DNA of 64,000 nt, taken from positions 197,295-261,294 of the forward strand of contig CAWEWR010000028.1 of NCBI GenBank assembly GCA_963812675.1, written 5' to 3'. Every line of letters starts with the position of its first letter. The stretch's first letter is position 1. Source of the DNA: AP-15 sp963812675. Its GTDB lineage: Bacteria; Pseudomonadota; Alphaproteobacteria; ATCC43930; CGMCC-115725. Under the pieces are notes generated by a model that did not search any database, was not told where the DNA came from, and saw only the letters and a list, made by a program, of their open reading frames with translations. Positions 9,245-16,913 of this stretch are shown here, in pieces. Position numbers and translations under genes: made by a program.

Positions 9245-10993
9245 ATGCCTTCTGTCCGCCGCCTCACCGCAATTTTCGCCGCCGATGTGGCCGGCTATTC
9301 GCGGCTGATGGGGGCGGACGAGGAAGGCACGCACGAACGCCTCAGGGCGCATCTGCGGGAGCTTGTCGATCCGAAGATCGAGGAGCATCGCGGCCGGACT
9401 GTGAAGAACACCGGCGATGGCTTCTTGGCGGAGTTTGCGAGTGTTGTAGACGCCGTTCGCTGCGCTGTGGAGGTCCAGCGCGGGATGATCGACCGCGAAC
9501 CAGAAATGCCGGACGACCAGCGCATTAGGTTGCGGATCGGCATCAATCTCGGCGACGTGATCGCTGAGGAGCACGACATCTTCGGCGACGGTGTGAATGT
9601 CGCGGCGCGCTTGGAAGCGCTCGCCGAGCCCGGCGGGATCTGCGTTAGCCGGGTCGTGCGCGACCAGATCCGAGACAAGCTCGATTTTGCCTTTGACGAC
9701 ATGGGCGAGCAGCACGTCAAGAACATCACAAGGCCGGTGCGCGTCTATCGCATCGAGTTCGGGCGAAGGCCTCGCGCTCCAACGTCGGCGGCACCGGTGC
9801 TGGCGCTGCCCGACAAGCCGTCGATCGCGGTGCTGCCGTTCCAGAATATGAGTGGCGATCCGGAGCAGGAATACTTCGCCGACGGCATGGTCGAGGAAAT
9901 CACCACCGCACTGTCCCGCATCCGCTGGCTTTTCGTCATCGCTCGTAATTCGAGCTTCAAGTACAAAGGGCAGGCGATCGACGTGAAGCAGGTCGGGCGC
10001 GAGCTTGGCGTCCGCTATGTTCTGGAAGGCTCGGTGCGCAAAGCGGGCGGTCGCGTGCGCATCACCGCGCAGTTGATCGATGCGGTTGCCGACGCGCATC
10101 TCTGGGCCGACCGCTTCGACGGCTCGCTCGAAGACGTGTTCGATCTCCAGGACCAAGTGGCGATCAGCGTCGCCGGCGTCATCGAGCCGACGTTGCGAGC
10201 TGCCGAGATACGTCGATCCTCCGACAGGCCCACGCACGACCTCACCGCATACGATCTGTATCTGCGCGCTCTCGCCCTCACTTTTTCCTGGAAAAGAGAC
10301 GCGATCATCCGGGCGCTTGACCTGCTGGAGCGGGCGATCGAGCGTGATCCTGCCTACGGCGCGGCCCTGGCGCAGGCGGCGCGGTGCCACCAAGATCTCC
10401 ACGTCAACAACTGGACCGACGACCCCGAGGAGAGCCGCCGGAGAGGCATCGATCTCGCTCGGCGAGCACTTCAGGTCGCCGGTGACGATCCGAATGTCCT
10501 CGGCAGTGCTGGCTACACGCTCGGTTACTTGGGCGAGGAAATCGATGTCGCGATTGCCTTACTCGACCGCGCCCTGAAGCTCAATCCGAGCTGTGCCGTT
10601 TGTTGGCAGCGGAGCGGCTGGCTCAGGGCGTGGGCCGGGCAACCCGATCCCGCGATCGAGTATTTCCAAAACTCCTTGCGCCTCGACCCGCGCGAGGGGA
10701 GAGCAAACCCTTTCATGGGGATCGGCGTGGCCCATTTCTTCGCCCGGCGATTCGAAGAAGCCAGAGTGACACTGCTTCAGTCGCTGCAAGAAAAGCCGAA
10801 TTGGGTTCCGACCTACCGCTTTCTCGCGTCCTGTTACGTACAAATGGGGCGCCTTGACGAGGCGCGAGAGGTCGTCGAGCAGATACGAAATTTGACAAAC
10901 GTAGTGGTGCCGAGCGCCACGAACTGGCGGAATCCTGATCAGCGCGAGTTGTACCTGTCGGGCCTGCGTTTGGCGGCAGGCGAGGCGACATGA
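9245..10993 (+). CDS. class III adenylate/guanylate cyclase with TolB-like and TPR domains (copy 1)
   Basis: A 582-residue protein from the ATG at 9245. Residues 5-165 form a class III cyclase homology domain, with metal-binding Asp in FAADVAGYSRL and in NTGDGF, and FGDGVNVAARLE. Residues about 190-330 form the TolB N-like domain usual in this architecture (SIAVLPFQNMSGDPEQEYF, GRELGVRYVLEGSVRKAG). Residues 345-580 are helical TPR-type repeats (ALDLLERAIERDP, NPSCAVCWQRSGWLRAW). No transmembrane segment is evident, so it is probably cytoplasmic. Its TGA overlaps the ATG of the next cyclase (ATGA), so translation is probably coupled. Product (cAMP or cGMP) and input signal are unknown. Confidence 0.88.
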   Translation: MPSVRRLTAIFAADVAGYSRLMGADEEGTHERLRAHLRELVDPKIEEHRGRTVKNTGDGFLAEFASVVDAVRCAVEVQRGMIDREPEMPDDQRIRLRIGINLGDVIAEEHDIFGDGVNVAARLEALAEPGGICVSRVVRDQIRDKLDFAFDDMGEQHVKNITRPVRVYRIEFGRRPRAPTSAAPVLALPDKPSIAVLPFQNMSGDPEQEYFADGMVEEITTALSRIRWLFVIARNSSFKYKGQAIDVKQVGRELGVRYVLEGSVRKAGGRVRITAQLIDAVADAHLWADRFDGSLEDVFDLQDQVAISVAGVIEPTLRAAEIRRSSDRPTHDLTAYDLYLRALALTFSWKRDAIIRALDLLERAIERDPAYGAALAQAARCHQDLHVNNWTDDPEESRRRGIDLARRALQVAGDDPNVLGSAGYTLGYLGEEIDVAIALLDRALKLNPSCAVCWQRSGWLRAWAGQPDPAIEYFQNSLRLDPREGRANPFMGIGVAHFFARRFEEARVTLLQSLQEKPNWVPTYRFLASCYVQMGRLDEAREVVEQIRNLTNVVVPSATNWRNPDQRELYLSGLRLAAGEAT

Positions 10994-12780
10994 GCCAGAC
11001 CCGCCGCCTTGCCGCGATCCTCGCCGCCGATGTGGCGGGGTATTCGCGGCTGATGGGGGCGGACGAGGAAGGTACGCTCGAACGCCTCAAGGCGCTGCGC
11101 CGCGAGCTCGTCGATCCGAAGATCGCCGAGCACAAGGGGCGCATCGTCAAGACCACGGGCGACGGCCTGCTGGTGGAATTTGCGAGCGTCGTCGATGCGG
11201 TGCGCTGCGCGGTCGAGGTGCAGCAGGCGATGCCCGAGCGGAACTCCGGCCTCGGGGCGGACAACCGCATCGAACTGCGCATCGGCATCAATCTCGGCAA
11301 CGTCATCGTCGAGGGCGACGACCTCTATGGCGACGGCGTCAACATCGCCGCGCGGATCGAGGCGCTCGCCGATGCCGGCGGGGTGTTCGTCTCAAATACG
11401 GTTCACGACCACGTTCGCGACCGGCTGCCCTTTGCCTTTGAGGATTTGGGTGAGCAGCAGGTCAAGAACATCGCCCGGCCGGTGCGGGTCTATCGGGTGC
11501 GGCCGGAAAGCCCCCACCCTAACCCTCCCCCGCGTGCGGGGGAGGGAAGCGCGCGTAGCGCGCGGGTGGGGGCTGCCGAGCCGCCGGCACTTCCGCTGCC
11601 CGACAGGCCGTCGATCGCGGTGCTGCCCTTCGCCAATCTGAGTGGCGATCCGGAGCAGGAATACTTCGCGGACGGCATGGTCGAGGAGATCATCACCGCG
11701 CTCTCCCGCATCCGCTGGCTCTTCGTCATCGCCCGCAATTCGAGCTTCATCTACAAGGGCCAAGCCATAGACGTGCAGCAGGTCGGCCGCGAATTGGGCG
11801 TCCGCTATGTATTAGAGGGCTCCGTGCGCAAAGCCGGCGGTCGCGTGCGCATCAACGCCCAGCTGATCGACGCGCTCGGCGGAGCGCATCTCTGGGCCGA
11901 CCACTTCGACGGCTCGCTCGAGGAGATCTTCGATCTTCAGGACAACGTGGCATCGAACGTCGCTGGCGTCATCGAGCCGACATTGCAAGCGGCCGAAATC
12001 GCGCATTCTGCGAACCGACCGACAAACGATCTTACGGCCTACGACCTCTACCTGCGCGCCCTGGCGGGCTTTCCCTGGCTGAGGAAGGAGAAGCTCCAAG
12101 AGGCACGCGACTTGCTCGAACAGGCGATCGCGCGCGATCCGCGCTACGGTCCCGCTCTTTCCTGGGCCTGCGTGTGCCACTTTCGACTTTGGTCTGACGG
12201 CTGGTCGGAAGATCCTGCGGCAAGCCGCCGCACAGCAATCGCTTTGGCGGAGCGAGCTCTGGCCGCCGCTGATAACGACGCTGGTGTGCTCGCCAATGCC
12301 GCATCTGTCCTTGGAATGACCGGTGAAGACACCAACACCGCCATCACCCTAATCGACCGCTCTGTTGCGCTAAATCCGAGCAGCGCCCGCGGCTGGTACC
12401 TCAGTGGCTTTCTCCGCGTGCACGCCGGCCAATACGATGCCGCAATCGAGCATCTGCAGCGGTCGTTGCGGCTGAGCCCGCGCGGGTATCTTGCCGCTCC
12501 GCGCCTAGCTTTGGGCTTGGCCCATTTCTTCAATCGGCGTTTCGATCAGGCGGCGGAAATGCTGGCCATGTCGACGCGAGAGGGTGGCTCCGCGGGCACC
12601 TATCGCGCTCTCGCTTCGTGTTATGCGCACATGGGGCGGCTCGATGAGGCTCGCGCCGTCATCGAGCGGCTGCGCGCGATATCGCCCAACGCGGTCTCGA
12701 CCCCGGCCCGCTATACGAAACCTGAGCAGCGCGAGCTGTTCCTGTCAGGCCTGCGGCTAGCGACGGGCGAGACGACATGA
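10990..12780 (+). CDS. class III adenylate/guanylate cyclase with TolB-like and TPR domains (copy 2)
   Basis: A 596-residue tandem paralogue of the preceding gene, with the same domain order: cyclase (FAADV-equivalent LAADVAGYSRLMG, KTTGDGLLVEF), TolB-like domain (SIAVLPFANLSGDPEQEYF) and TPR repeats. The start overlaps the upstream stop. Between the cyclase and TolB-like domains the protein carries about 20 extra residues (PHPNPPPRAGEGS and following). These are the in-frame translation of a palindromic DNA repeat at 11511-11572 that is absent from copy 1. The C-terminal TPR part differs more between the copies than the cyclase part. Its stop overlaps the ATG of a third, decayed copy. Confidence 0.88.
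   Translation: MSQTRRLAAILAADVAGYSRLMGADEEGTLERLKALRRELVDPKIAEHKGRIVKTTGDGLLVEFASVVDAVRCAVEVQQAMPERNSGLGADNRIELRIGINLGNVIVEGDDLYGDGVNIAARIEALADAGGVFVSNTVHDHVRDRLPFAFEDLGEQQVKNIARPVRVYRVRPESPHPNPPPRAGEGSARSARVGAAEPPALPLPDRPSIAVLPFANLSGDPEQEYFADGMVEEIITALSRIRWLFVIARNSSFIYKGQAIDVQQVGRELGVRYVLEGSVRKAGGRVRINAQLIDALGGAHLWADHFDGSLEEIFDLQDNVASNVAGVIEPTLQAAEIAHSANRPTNDLTAYDLYLRALAGFPWLRKEKLQEARDLLEQAIARDPRYGPALSWACVCHFRLWSDGWSEDPAASRRTAIALAERALAAADNDAGVLANAASVLGMTGEDTNTAITLIDRSVALNPSSARGWYLSGFLRVHAGQYDAAIEHLQRSLRLSPRGYLAAPRLALGLAHFFNRRFDQAAEMLAMSTREGGSAGTYRALASCYAHMGRLDEARAVIERLRAISPNAVSTPARYTKPEQRELFLSGLRLATGETT
11511..11572. repeat. G+C-rich palindromic repeat inside a gene
   Basis: The outer arms CCCCCACCC (11511-11519) and GGGTGGGGG (11564-11572) are complementary. 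An inner palindrome spans 11523-11546 with arms CCCTCCCCCGC and GCGGGGGAGGG. The element is related to those at 14144, 52561 and 60266. It is inserted in frame in a domain linker of the second cyclase. Confidence 0.85.
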
Positions 12781-12925
12781 GCCAGACCCGCCGGCTCGTC
12801 GCGATCCCCTCGCCGCCGATGTGGCGGGGTATTCCCGGCTGATGGGGGCGGACGAGGAAGGCACGCTCGAACGCGTCAGAGCGCTGCGCCGGGAGGTCGT
12901 CGATCCGAAAATCGCCGCAATCTGA
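12777..12925 (+). pseudogene. remnant of a third tandem cyclase gene
   Basis: The ATG at 12777 overlaps the stop of the preceding cyclase and reads MSQTRRLVAI, the same start as copy 2. One extra C in the following run shifts the frame and gives a quick stop. With that base skipped the frame reads AADVAGYSRLMGADEEGT and then LRREVVDPKIA, before ending at the TGA at 12923-12925. Everything after about residue 48 of the cyclase domain is missing. It is a 5' fragment left by a tandem array that lost its third member. Confidence 0.85.
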
Positions 12926-13000
12926 TGATAGGTGATAGCTTCGCGACGACAGTTATGGATCCGAGTTTACGCGGTGCGCCCGTTATTCACGTCAGCAACA

Positions 13001-13128
13001 GCGAATAACAGCCGGATATCAGAGAACATTTTGCTGTTATTTCGCAGCAGGCCAGACCAAATTGGCAAGGGAGTTCTGCGGTAAGGCCCTCTCGCTGTTT
13101 CTTTGCTGCAAATAACAGCGATATCAGC
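13001..13128. repeat. spacer with repeated AATAACAGC motifs and two hairpins
   Basis: The motif AATAACAGC followed by GATATCAG occurs twice in the same orientation (13004-13020 and 13111-13126). An inverted copy at 13033-13045 pairs with GCGAATAACAGC at 13001-13012, with one bulge. A second hairpin has 8-base perfect arms TCGCTGTT (13092-13099) and AACAGCGA (13114-13121). It lies between the decayed cyclase and the 3' end of the histidine kinase gene. It may be a small interspersed repeat or act in transcript ending. Nothing else was seen between 12926 and 13156. Confidence 0.5.
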
Positions 13129-13156
13129 GAGACTGCACCGGAGTGGTTCATGATTG

Positions 13157-14593
13157 TCACGTCGCCGACGCTCGCACTCGCTTGGCTTCGCGGATGGCGG
13201 GGGCGGGCAGGGTCAGGCGAAAGACGGTGCCGGCGCCGGTCGACGAGGCGAGGCTCAGCTCGCCGCCATGGGCCCGCACCAGCTCGCGGGCGATCGCCAG
13301 GCCGAGCCCGCTGCCGCCTGGGCGGGCCGAGCCGAAGAACGGCCGGAACAGGTTTTCCCGCGCCTTGGGCGGCAGGCCGTGGCCGTCATCGGCCACCTCG
13401 ATAGCGAGCGTCGCAGCCTCGCGCGCCGCCGCAAAGCGCAGCCGGTGCGCGCCGGCCTCGACCGCATTGCGGGCGAGGTTGAGGAACACCCGGTAGAGCT
13501 GATCGCGGTCGGCTTCGACGATGAGATCGGGCGGGATCTGGTCCTCGATCGTCAGATCGTGCTCGGATACCGCGAGACCGGGGCCGATTTCGTCGACCAG
13601 CGGCGCCAGCGCAAAGCGGCTGCGCGCGAGCGGCGGGGTATCCTCGCGCGAAAAATCGAGCGTGCGGGTGCACAGCGCGACGGCGCGGTCGATCGCGTCG
13701 AGAAGGCGCGGCGCGACCCGCCGCACCTCGGGCGCGGCACTGGCAGTCAGACCGTCGGTGACCAAGCGAGCCGTTGAAAGGATGTTCCGCAAATCGTGGT
13801 TGATCTTGGTCACCGCGGTGCCGAGCGCGGCGAGCCGCGCCCGCTGCCCGAGCGCCTGCCGCACCGTGCTCTGCAATACCGCGAGCTCGCGCTCGGCGAC
13901 GCCGATCTCGTCACGCCGGCGGCTCGCCGTGATGACCCGCGAGGCGTCCTCCGGATCCTCGCGGAACTCGACCATGCTCGCGGTGATCCGCCGCATCGGC
14001 CGCACGAGGAGCCAATGGAGGCTCAGATAGACGAGCGCCGCCGTCACCAGCGAGAGAACCAGCGACAGCTCGAGGATGCGGATGCCGAAATCCCACAGCT
14101 CATTGCGCAGCGGCGCCTCGTCGAGCAGCACTTCGGCAGTGTCCACCCCCACCCTTCCCTCCCCCGCAAGCGGGAGAGGGTTAGGGAGGGGGCCTACGGG
14201 GCCGAGCACCCGAAGAATGCGGTCGGCGTCGCCAAACAACGTGCGGAACGAGCCGCGGATCGCGAGCAGGATGTTCGGCCGGGACAGGTCGATTGTGAAA
14301 TCGGGGCGCGGCGGATCGGCGCGGTCGAGCCGCAACACCGACCCGTCAGCGCGATAGAGTCCAACACCCTGCGCCCCGACGCGGGAGAGAAGCCTATCCG
14401 TCAGGCTCTGGTCGATATGACCGGTTGGGCTCGCGTCGAGCGCCAAGGTCGCGATGTATCCGGCGGCCAGGCGGTTCTCGAAATAGGTCATGCGATAGCG
14501 GGCGACCGAGGGCACAAAGATCAGCACCTCGCCGACCATCACGAAAAACGCGGTGAGGATCAGAAGACGGGCAGAAAGGCTCTTCAGCGGCAC
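13157..14593 (-). CDS. membrane sensor histidine kinase
   Basis: From the GTG at 14593, preceded by GGGGAA, the protein has 478 residues. TM1 is near residues 9-30, followed by a short periplasmic sensor part, TM2 near 169-193, a HAMP-like region and a kinase core. The phosphoacceptor box reads KINHDLRNIL near residue 263. The N box is NLARNAVEAG near 371, G1 is DDGHGLPP and G2 is GSGLGLAIARE near 428. Residues about 133-150 (PLPNPLPLAGEGRVG) come from a translated palindromic repeat. A TTG at 14644 is a less likely start. The gene is third in an operon behind a TVP38 protein and an oxidoreductase. No response regulator is adjacent. Confidence 0.85.
   Translation of the reverse strand: MPLKSLSARLLILTAFFVMVGEVLIFVPSVARYRMTYFENRLAAGYIATLALDASPTGHIDQSLTDRLLSRVGAQGVGLYRADGSVLRLDRADPPRPDFTIDLSRPNILLAIRGSFRTLFGDADRILRVLGPVGPLPNPLPLAGEGRVGVDTAEVLLDEAPLRNELWDFGIRILELSLVLSLVTAALVYLSLHWLLVRPMRRITASMVEFREDPEDASRVITASRRRDEIGVAERELAVLQSTVRQALGQRARLAALGTAVTKINHDLRNILSTARLVTDGLTASAAPEVRRVAPRLLDAIDRAVALCTRTLDFSREDTPPLARSRFALAPLVDEIGPGLAVSEHDLTIEDQIPPDLIVEADRDQLYRVFLNLARNAVEAGAHRLRFAAAREAATLAIEVADDGHGLPPKARENLFRPFFGSARPGGSGLGLAIARELVRAHGGELSLASSTGAGTVFRLTLPAPAIREAKRVRASAT
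14144..14194. repeat. G+C-rich palindromic repeat inside a gene
   Basis: This imperfect palindrome has C-rich and G-rich arms around a CGCAAGCG centre, of the same family as those at 52561, 11511 and 60266. It is read in frame in the sensor part of the histidine kinase gene, just before TM2. Confidence 0.8.
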
Positions 14594-14636
14594 GATCCAT
14601 TCCCCAACGATGTCCTCGCGACCTGCGGGCGCGCGG

Positions 14637-16043
14637 TCAACCAAAGCGCGCGAGAAAGCGCACCAGCCGTCGAGTGCGCGGCGAGAACAGGGTCGGCGTA
14701 TAATAGCATCCCGCGGCCCGCTTGCTCGCTTCGCCGCGCGTCGGGTAGGGCACGATCAAATTGGCGAGCGCGCCGATCTTGAGCCTCTGCGCAATCGCCA
14801 GCGCCCAGGGCAGGATCAAATCGCCGGCCCCGGCGCCGAGGATCGAGGCGCCCAAGATACGGCCATTTCCGCCCAATACCACCTTGACCAACCCTTCGGT
14901 GTCCCGTTCGGTCTGGGCGCGGTCGTTCTCCGCAAAAGGCCACCGCAGCACGCGCGCATCGCCGCCCGCGGCAGCCTCGGTCAACCCTACCTGGGCGAGT
15001 TCGGGATCTGTGTAGGTGACCCAAGGGAGTGCCCGGTAATCGACCTTGGCGGGCAGCCTGAACAGCGCATTCCGAATTACGATCCCGGCGTGATAGAGCG
15101 CGATATGGGTGAATTGCGGACCGCCCGCCACATCGCCGATCGCAAAGGCGCGGCGGTTGGACGTGCGCAGCCGCGCGTCGACGGTGATCCCTTGTGCGGT
15201 GGCCTCGATCCCGGCAGCGGGCAGGTCGAGCGCCTCGATGCTCGGGCGGCGCCCCGCAGCGACCAGCAGATGCGATCCCGCGACCCGCTCGCCGTTGGCG
15301 AGCCGGGCGACGATGCCCTTGCCGTTGCGCTCGATGCCGGCGATCTCGACACCGGGGCGGAGCGCGATCCCTTCACCGGCCAGATGGCCGGCGAGACTGG
15401 CGACCAGTTCGGCATCGTCGCGCGGGAGCACCGGCCCGACATCGAGCACGGTGATCTGCGCGCCCAACCGGCGATGGGCCTGAGCCATCTCGACGCCGAT
15501 CGGACCACCGCCGATGACGATCAGATGATCCGGCCGCTGGCGGTTCGCAAAGATCGTTTCATTTGTCAGGTAGGGAACGTCCGCAAGCCCAGGGATCGCC
15601 GGGACCGCCGGATACGACCCGGTCGCAATGACAAAGCGGCGCGGCCGGATCTCGATGTCGCCGGCGCGAAGCGTGCGGGGGCTCGTGAACCGCGCCTCGC
15701 GGCGCAGGACCCTGACCCCGAGCCCCTCGAAGCGCTCGACGGAGTCATTTGGCGCGATCGCCGCGATGACCCCTTGGACACCGTCCGCCGCGGCGGCGAA
15801 ACAGACATCGGGCCGAGCAGAGGTGATGCCGAGCGCGGCGCCGCGCCGCGCCAATTCGACGAGGCGCGCGGTGGCGAGCAGCGATTTCGAGGGGACGCAG
15901 CCGAAGTTCAGGCAGTCGCCGCCCATCAGCCCGCGCTCGACCAGCACGACCGCGGCACCCATCTGAGCCGCTCCGGCGGCAACCGCCAAGCCTGCCGAGC
16001 CGGCGCCGATGACGCAAAGGTCGGGGGCGAGTGGCCCGGTCAT
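14637..16043 (-). CDS. pyridine nucleotide-disulfide oxidoreductase (mercuric reductase-like)
   Basis: A 468-residue flavoenzyme. It has an FAD-binding GAGSAGLAVAAGAA near the N-terminus, a redox-active disulfide in GGDCLNFGCVPSKS (residues about 42-55), an NAD(P)H-binding GGGPIGVEMAQ near 180, a second FAD motif (AIGDVAGG) and a C-terminal dimerisation domain. The C-terminus reads IVPYPTRGEASKRAAG and lacks the catalytic His-Pro-Thr motif of lipoamide dehydrogenase, and the C-terminal Cys pair of MerA is absent. It therefore belongs to the uncharacterised branch often encoded with TVP38 proteins. Its start overlaps the upstream TVP38 gene by 4 bases. Substrate is unknown. Confidence 0.85.
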   Translation of the reverse strand: MTGPLAPDLCVIGAGSAGLAVAAGAAQMGAAVVLVERGLMGGDCLNFGCVPSKSLLATARLVELARRGAALGITSARPDVCFAAAADGVQGVIAAIAPNDSVERFEGLGVRVLRREARFTSPRTLRAGDIEIRPRRFVIATGSYPAVPAIPGLADVPYLTNETIFANRQRPDHLIVIGGGPIGVEMAQAHRRLGAQITVLDVGPVLPRDDAELVASLAGHLAGEGIALRPGVEIAGIERNGKGIVARLANGERVAGSHLLVAAGRRPSIEALDLPAAGIEATAQGITVDARLRTSNRRAFAIGDVAGGPQFTHIALYHAGIVIRNALFRLPAKVDYRALPWVTYTDPELAQVGLTEAAAGGDARVLRWPFAENDRAQTERDTEGLVKVVLGGNGRILGASILGAGAGDLILPWALAIAQRLKIGALANLIVPYPTRGEASKRAAGCYYTPTLFSPRTRRLVRFLARFG

Positions 16044-16756
16044 GCGGGTTTTTTGCCGCGCCAGTGCTTGTAGCCAACCGGGATCAGCGTCAGGAGGACG
16101 AGCCCGACGATCGGGCCGAGCACGCTCGGCCGCAGCAAGACCGCGAGACCGGGCTCTTCGACCACGTTGCTAAGGCCGCTACCGAGACTGGCAAAGACGA
16201 AGGTGGCCGGGATGATGCCGATAAAGGTGGCAATCACATACGTCCACAGCTTCACTCCGACTAACGCGGGCACAAGGTTGACGAGCCAGAATGGAACGAT
16301 GAACACCAGCCTCAGAACCAGCAGATAATTGAACGCGTCGGCGCGAAACCCGGCTTCGAGCTTGGCTACGAACGGTCCGGCTCGGTGCGAGAGCCCGCCC
16401 AGGCCGGCCCGGGCGGCAAGGAAAATTCCGGTTGCGCCCAAAGTGGCGCCGACAACTGCACAGAGTGTACCCAGCCATGGTCCGAACAAAAAACCGCCGG
16501 CGATCGTCAGCACTGCGCCCCCCGGGACCGACAGCGCAACCAGAAGACCGTAGGTTACAATGTAGAGAAGTGCGGCCAGGAGCCCCCAACGGGCGGCCAA
16601 GCCCCGCAGCCAATCGCGGTTTTCGGCGAGAGTGGCGAAGCTCAGATATTTGTGGCCGCCCGCCAGCATGAAGACGATCCACGCCGCGACGAGGAGGCCG
16701 AGGGGCAGCAGCCGGCGGGCGGAAACAAATCGTCGCGGCGAGGTGTCGTCAGCCAT
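16040..16756 (-). CDS. TVP38/TMEM64-family (DedA superfamily) membrane protein
   Basis: This 238-residue integral membrane protein has about five to six hydrophobic segments. The SNARE-associated/VTT core is visible: GLLVALSVPGGAVLTIAGGF, FGPWLGTLCAVVGATLGA, then LRLVFIVPFWLVNLVPALV and IGIIPATFVFASLG. Family members are implicated in lipid scrambling or undecaprenyl-phosphate handling, but the specific role here is unknown. It is first in an operon, with a 4-base overlap into the flavin oxidoreductase. This pairing recurs in bacteria and suggests a redox-linked membrane function. Confidence 0.85.
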   Translation of the reverse strand: MADDTSPRRFVSARRLLPLGLLVAAWIVFMLAGGHKYLSFATLAENRDWLRGLAARWGLLAALLYIVTYGLLVALSVPGGAVLTIAGGFLFGPWLGTLCAVVGATLGATGIFLAARAGLGGLSHRAGPFVAKLEAGFRADAFNYLLVLRLVFIVPFWLVNLVPALVGVKLWTYVIATFIGIIPATFVFASLGSGLSNVVEEPGLAVLLRPSVLGPIVGLVLLTLIPVGYKHWRGKKPA

Positions 16757-16913
16757 CGAGCTCGGAGCGCAGCCAAAGTGACAGCGATGCTAGCGTGTCC
16801 TCGGCGGTTGGGGGCTCACCTTTGTGTGAGCTGAGCGAGATTTGGATTTGGAATTCCGATCCCTTGCGCTGACAATAATTATCGTCGCGCGTCAGCTTGT
16901 CAGAATGGCGGCG

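Noticed and set aside
11511..11572. CRISPR-like repeat
   Set aside because: Repeats of this family are single, dispersed and palindromic, without regular spacers or cas genes.
13157..16264. Long open frames on the plus strand opposite the histidine kinase and oxidoreductase
   Set aside because: They are shadow frames of high-GC genes; the minus-strand proteins have clear catalytic motifs.
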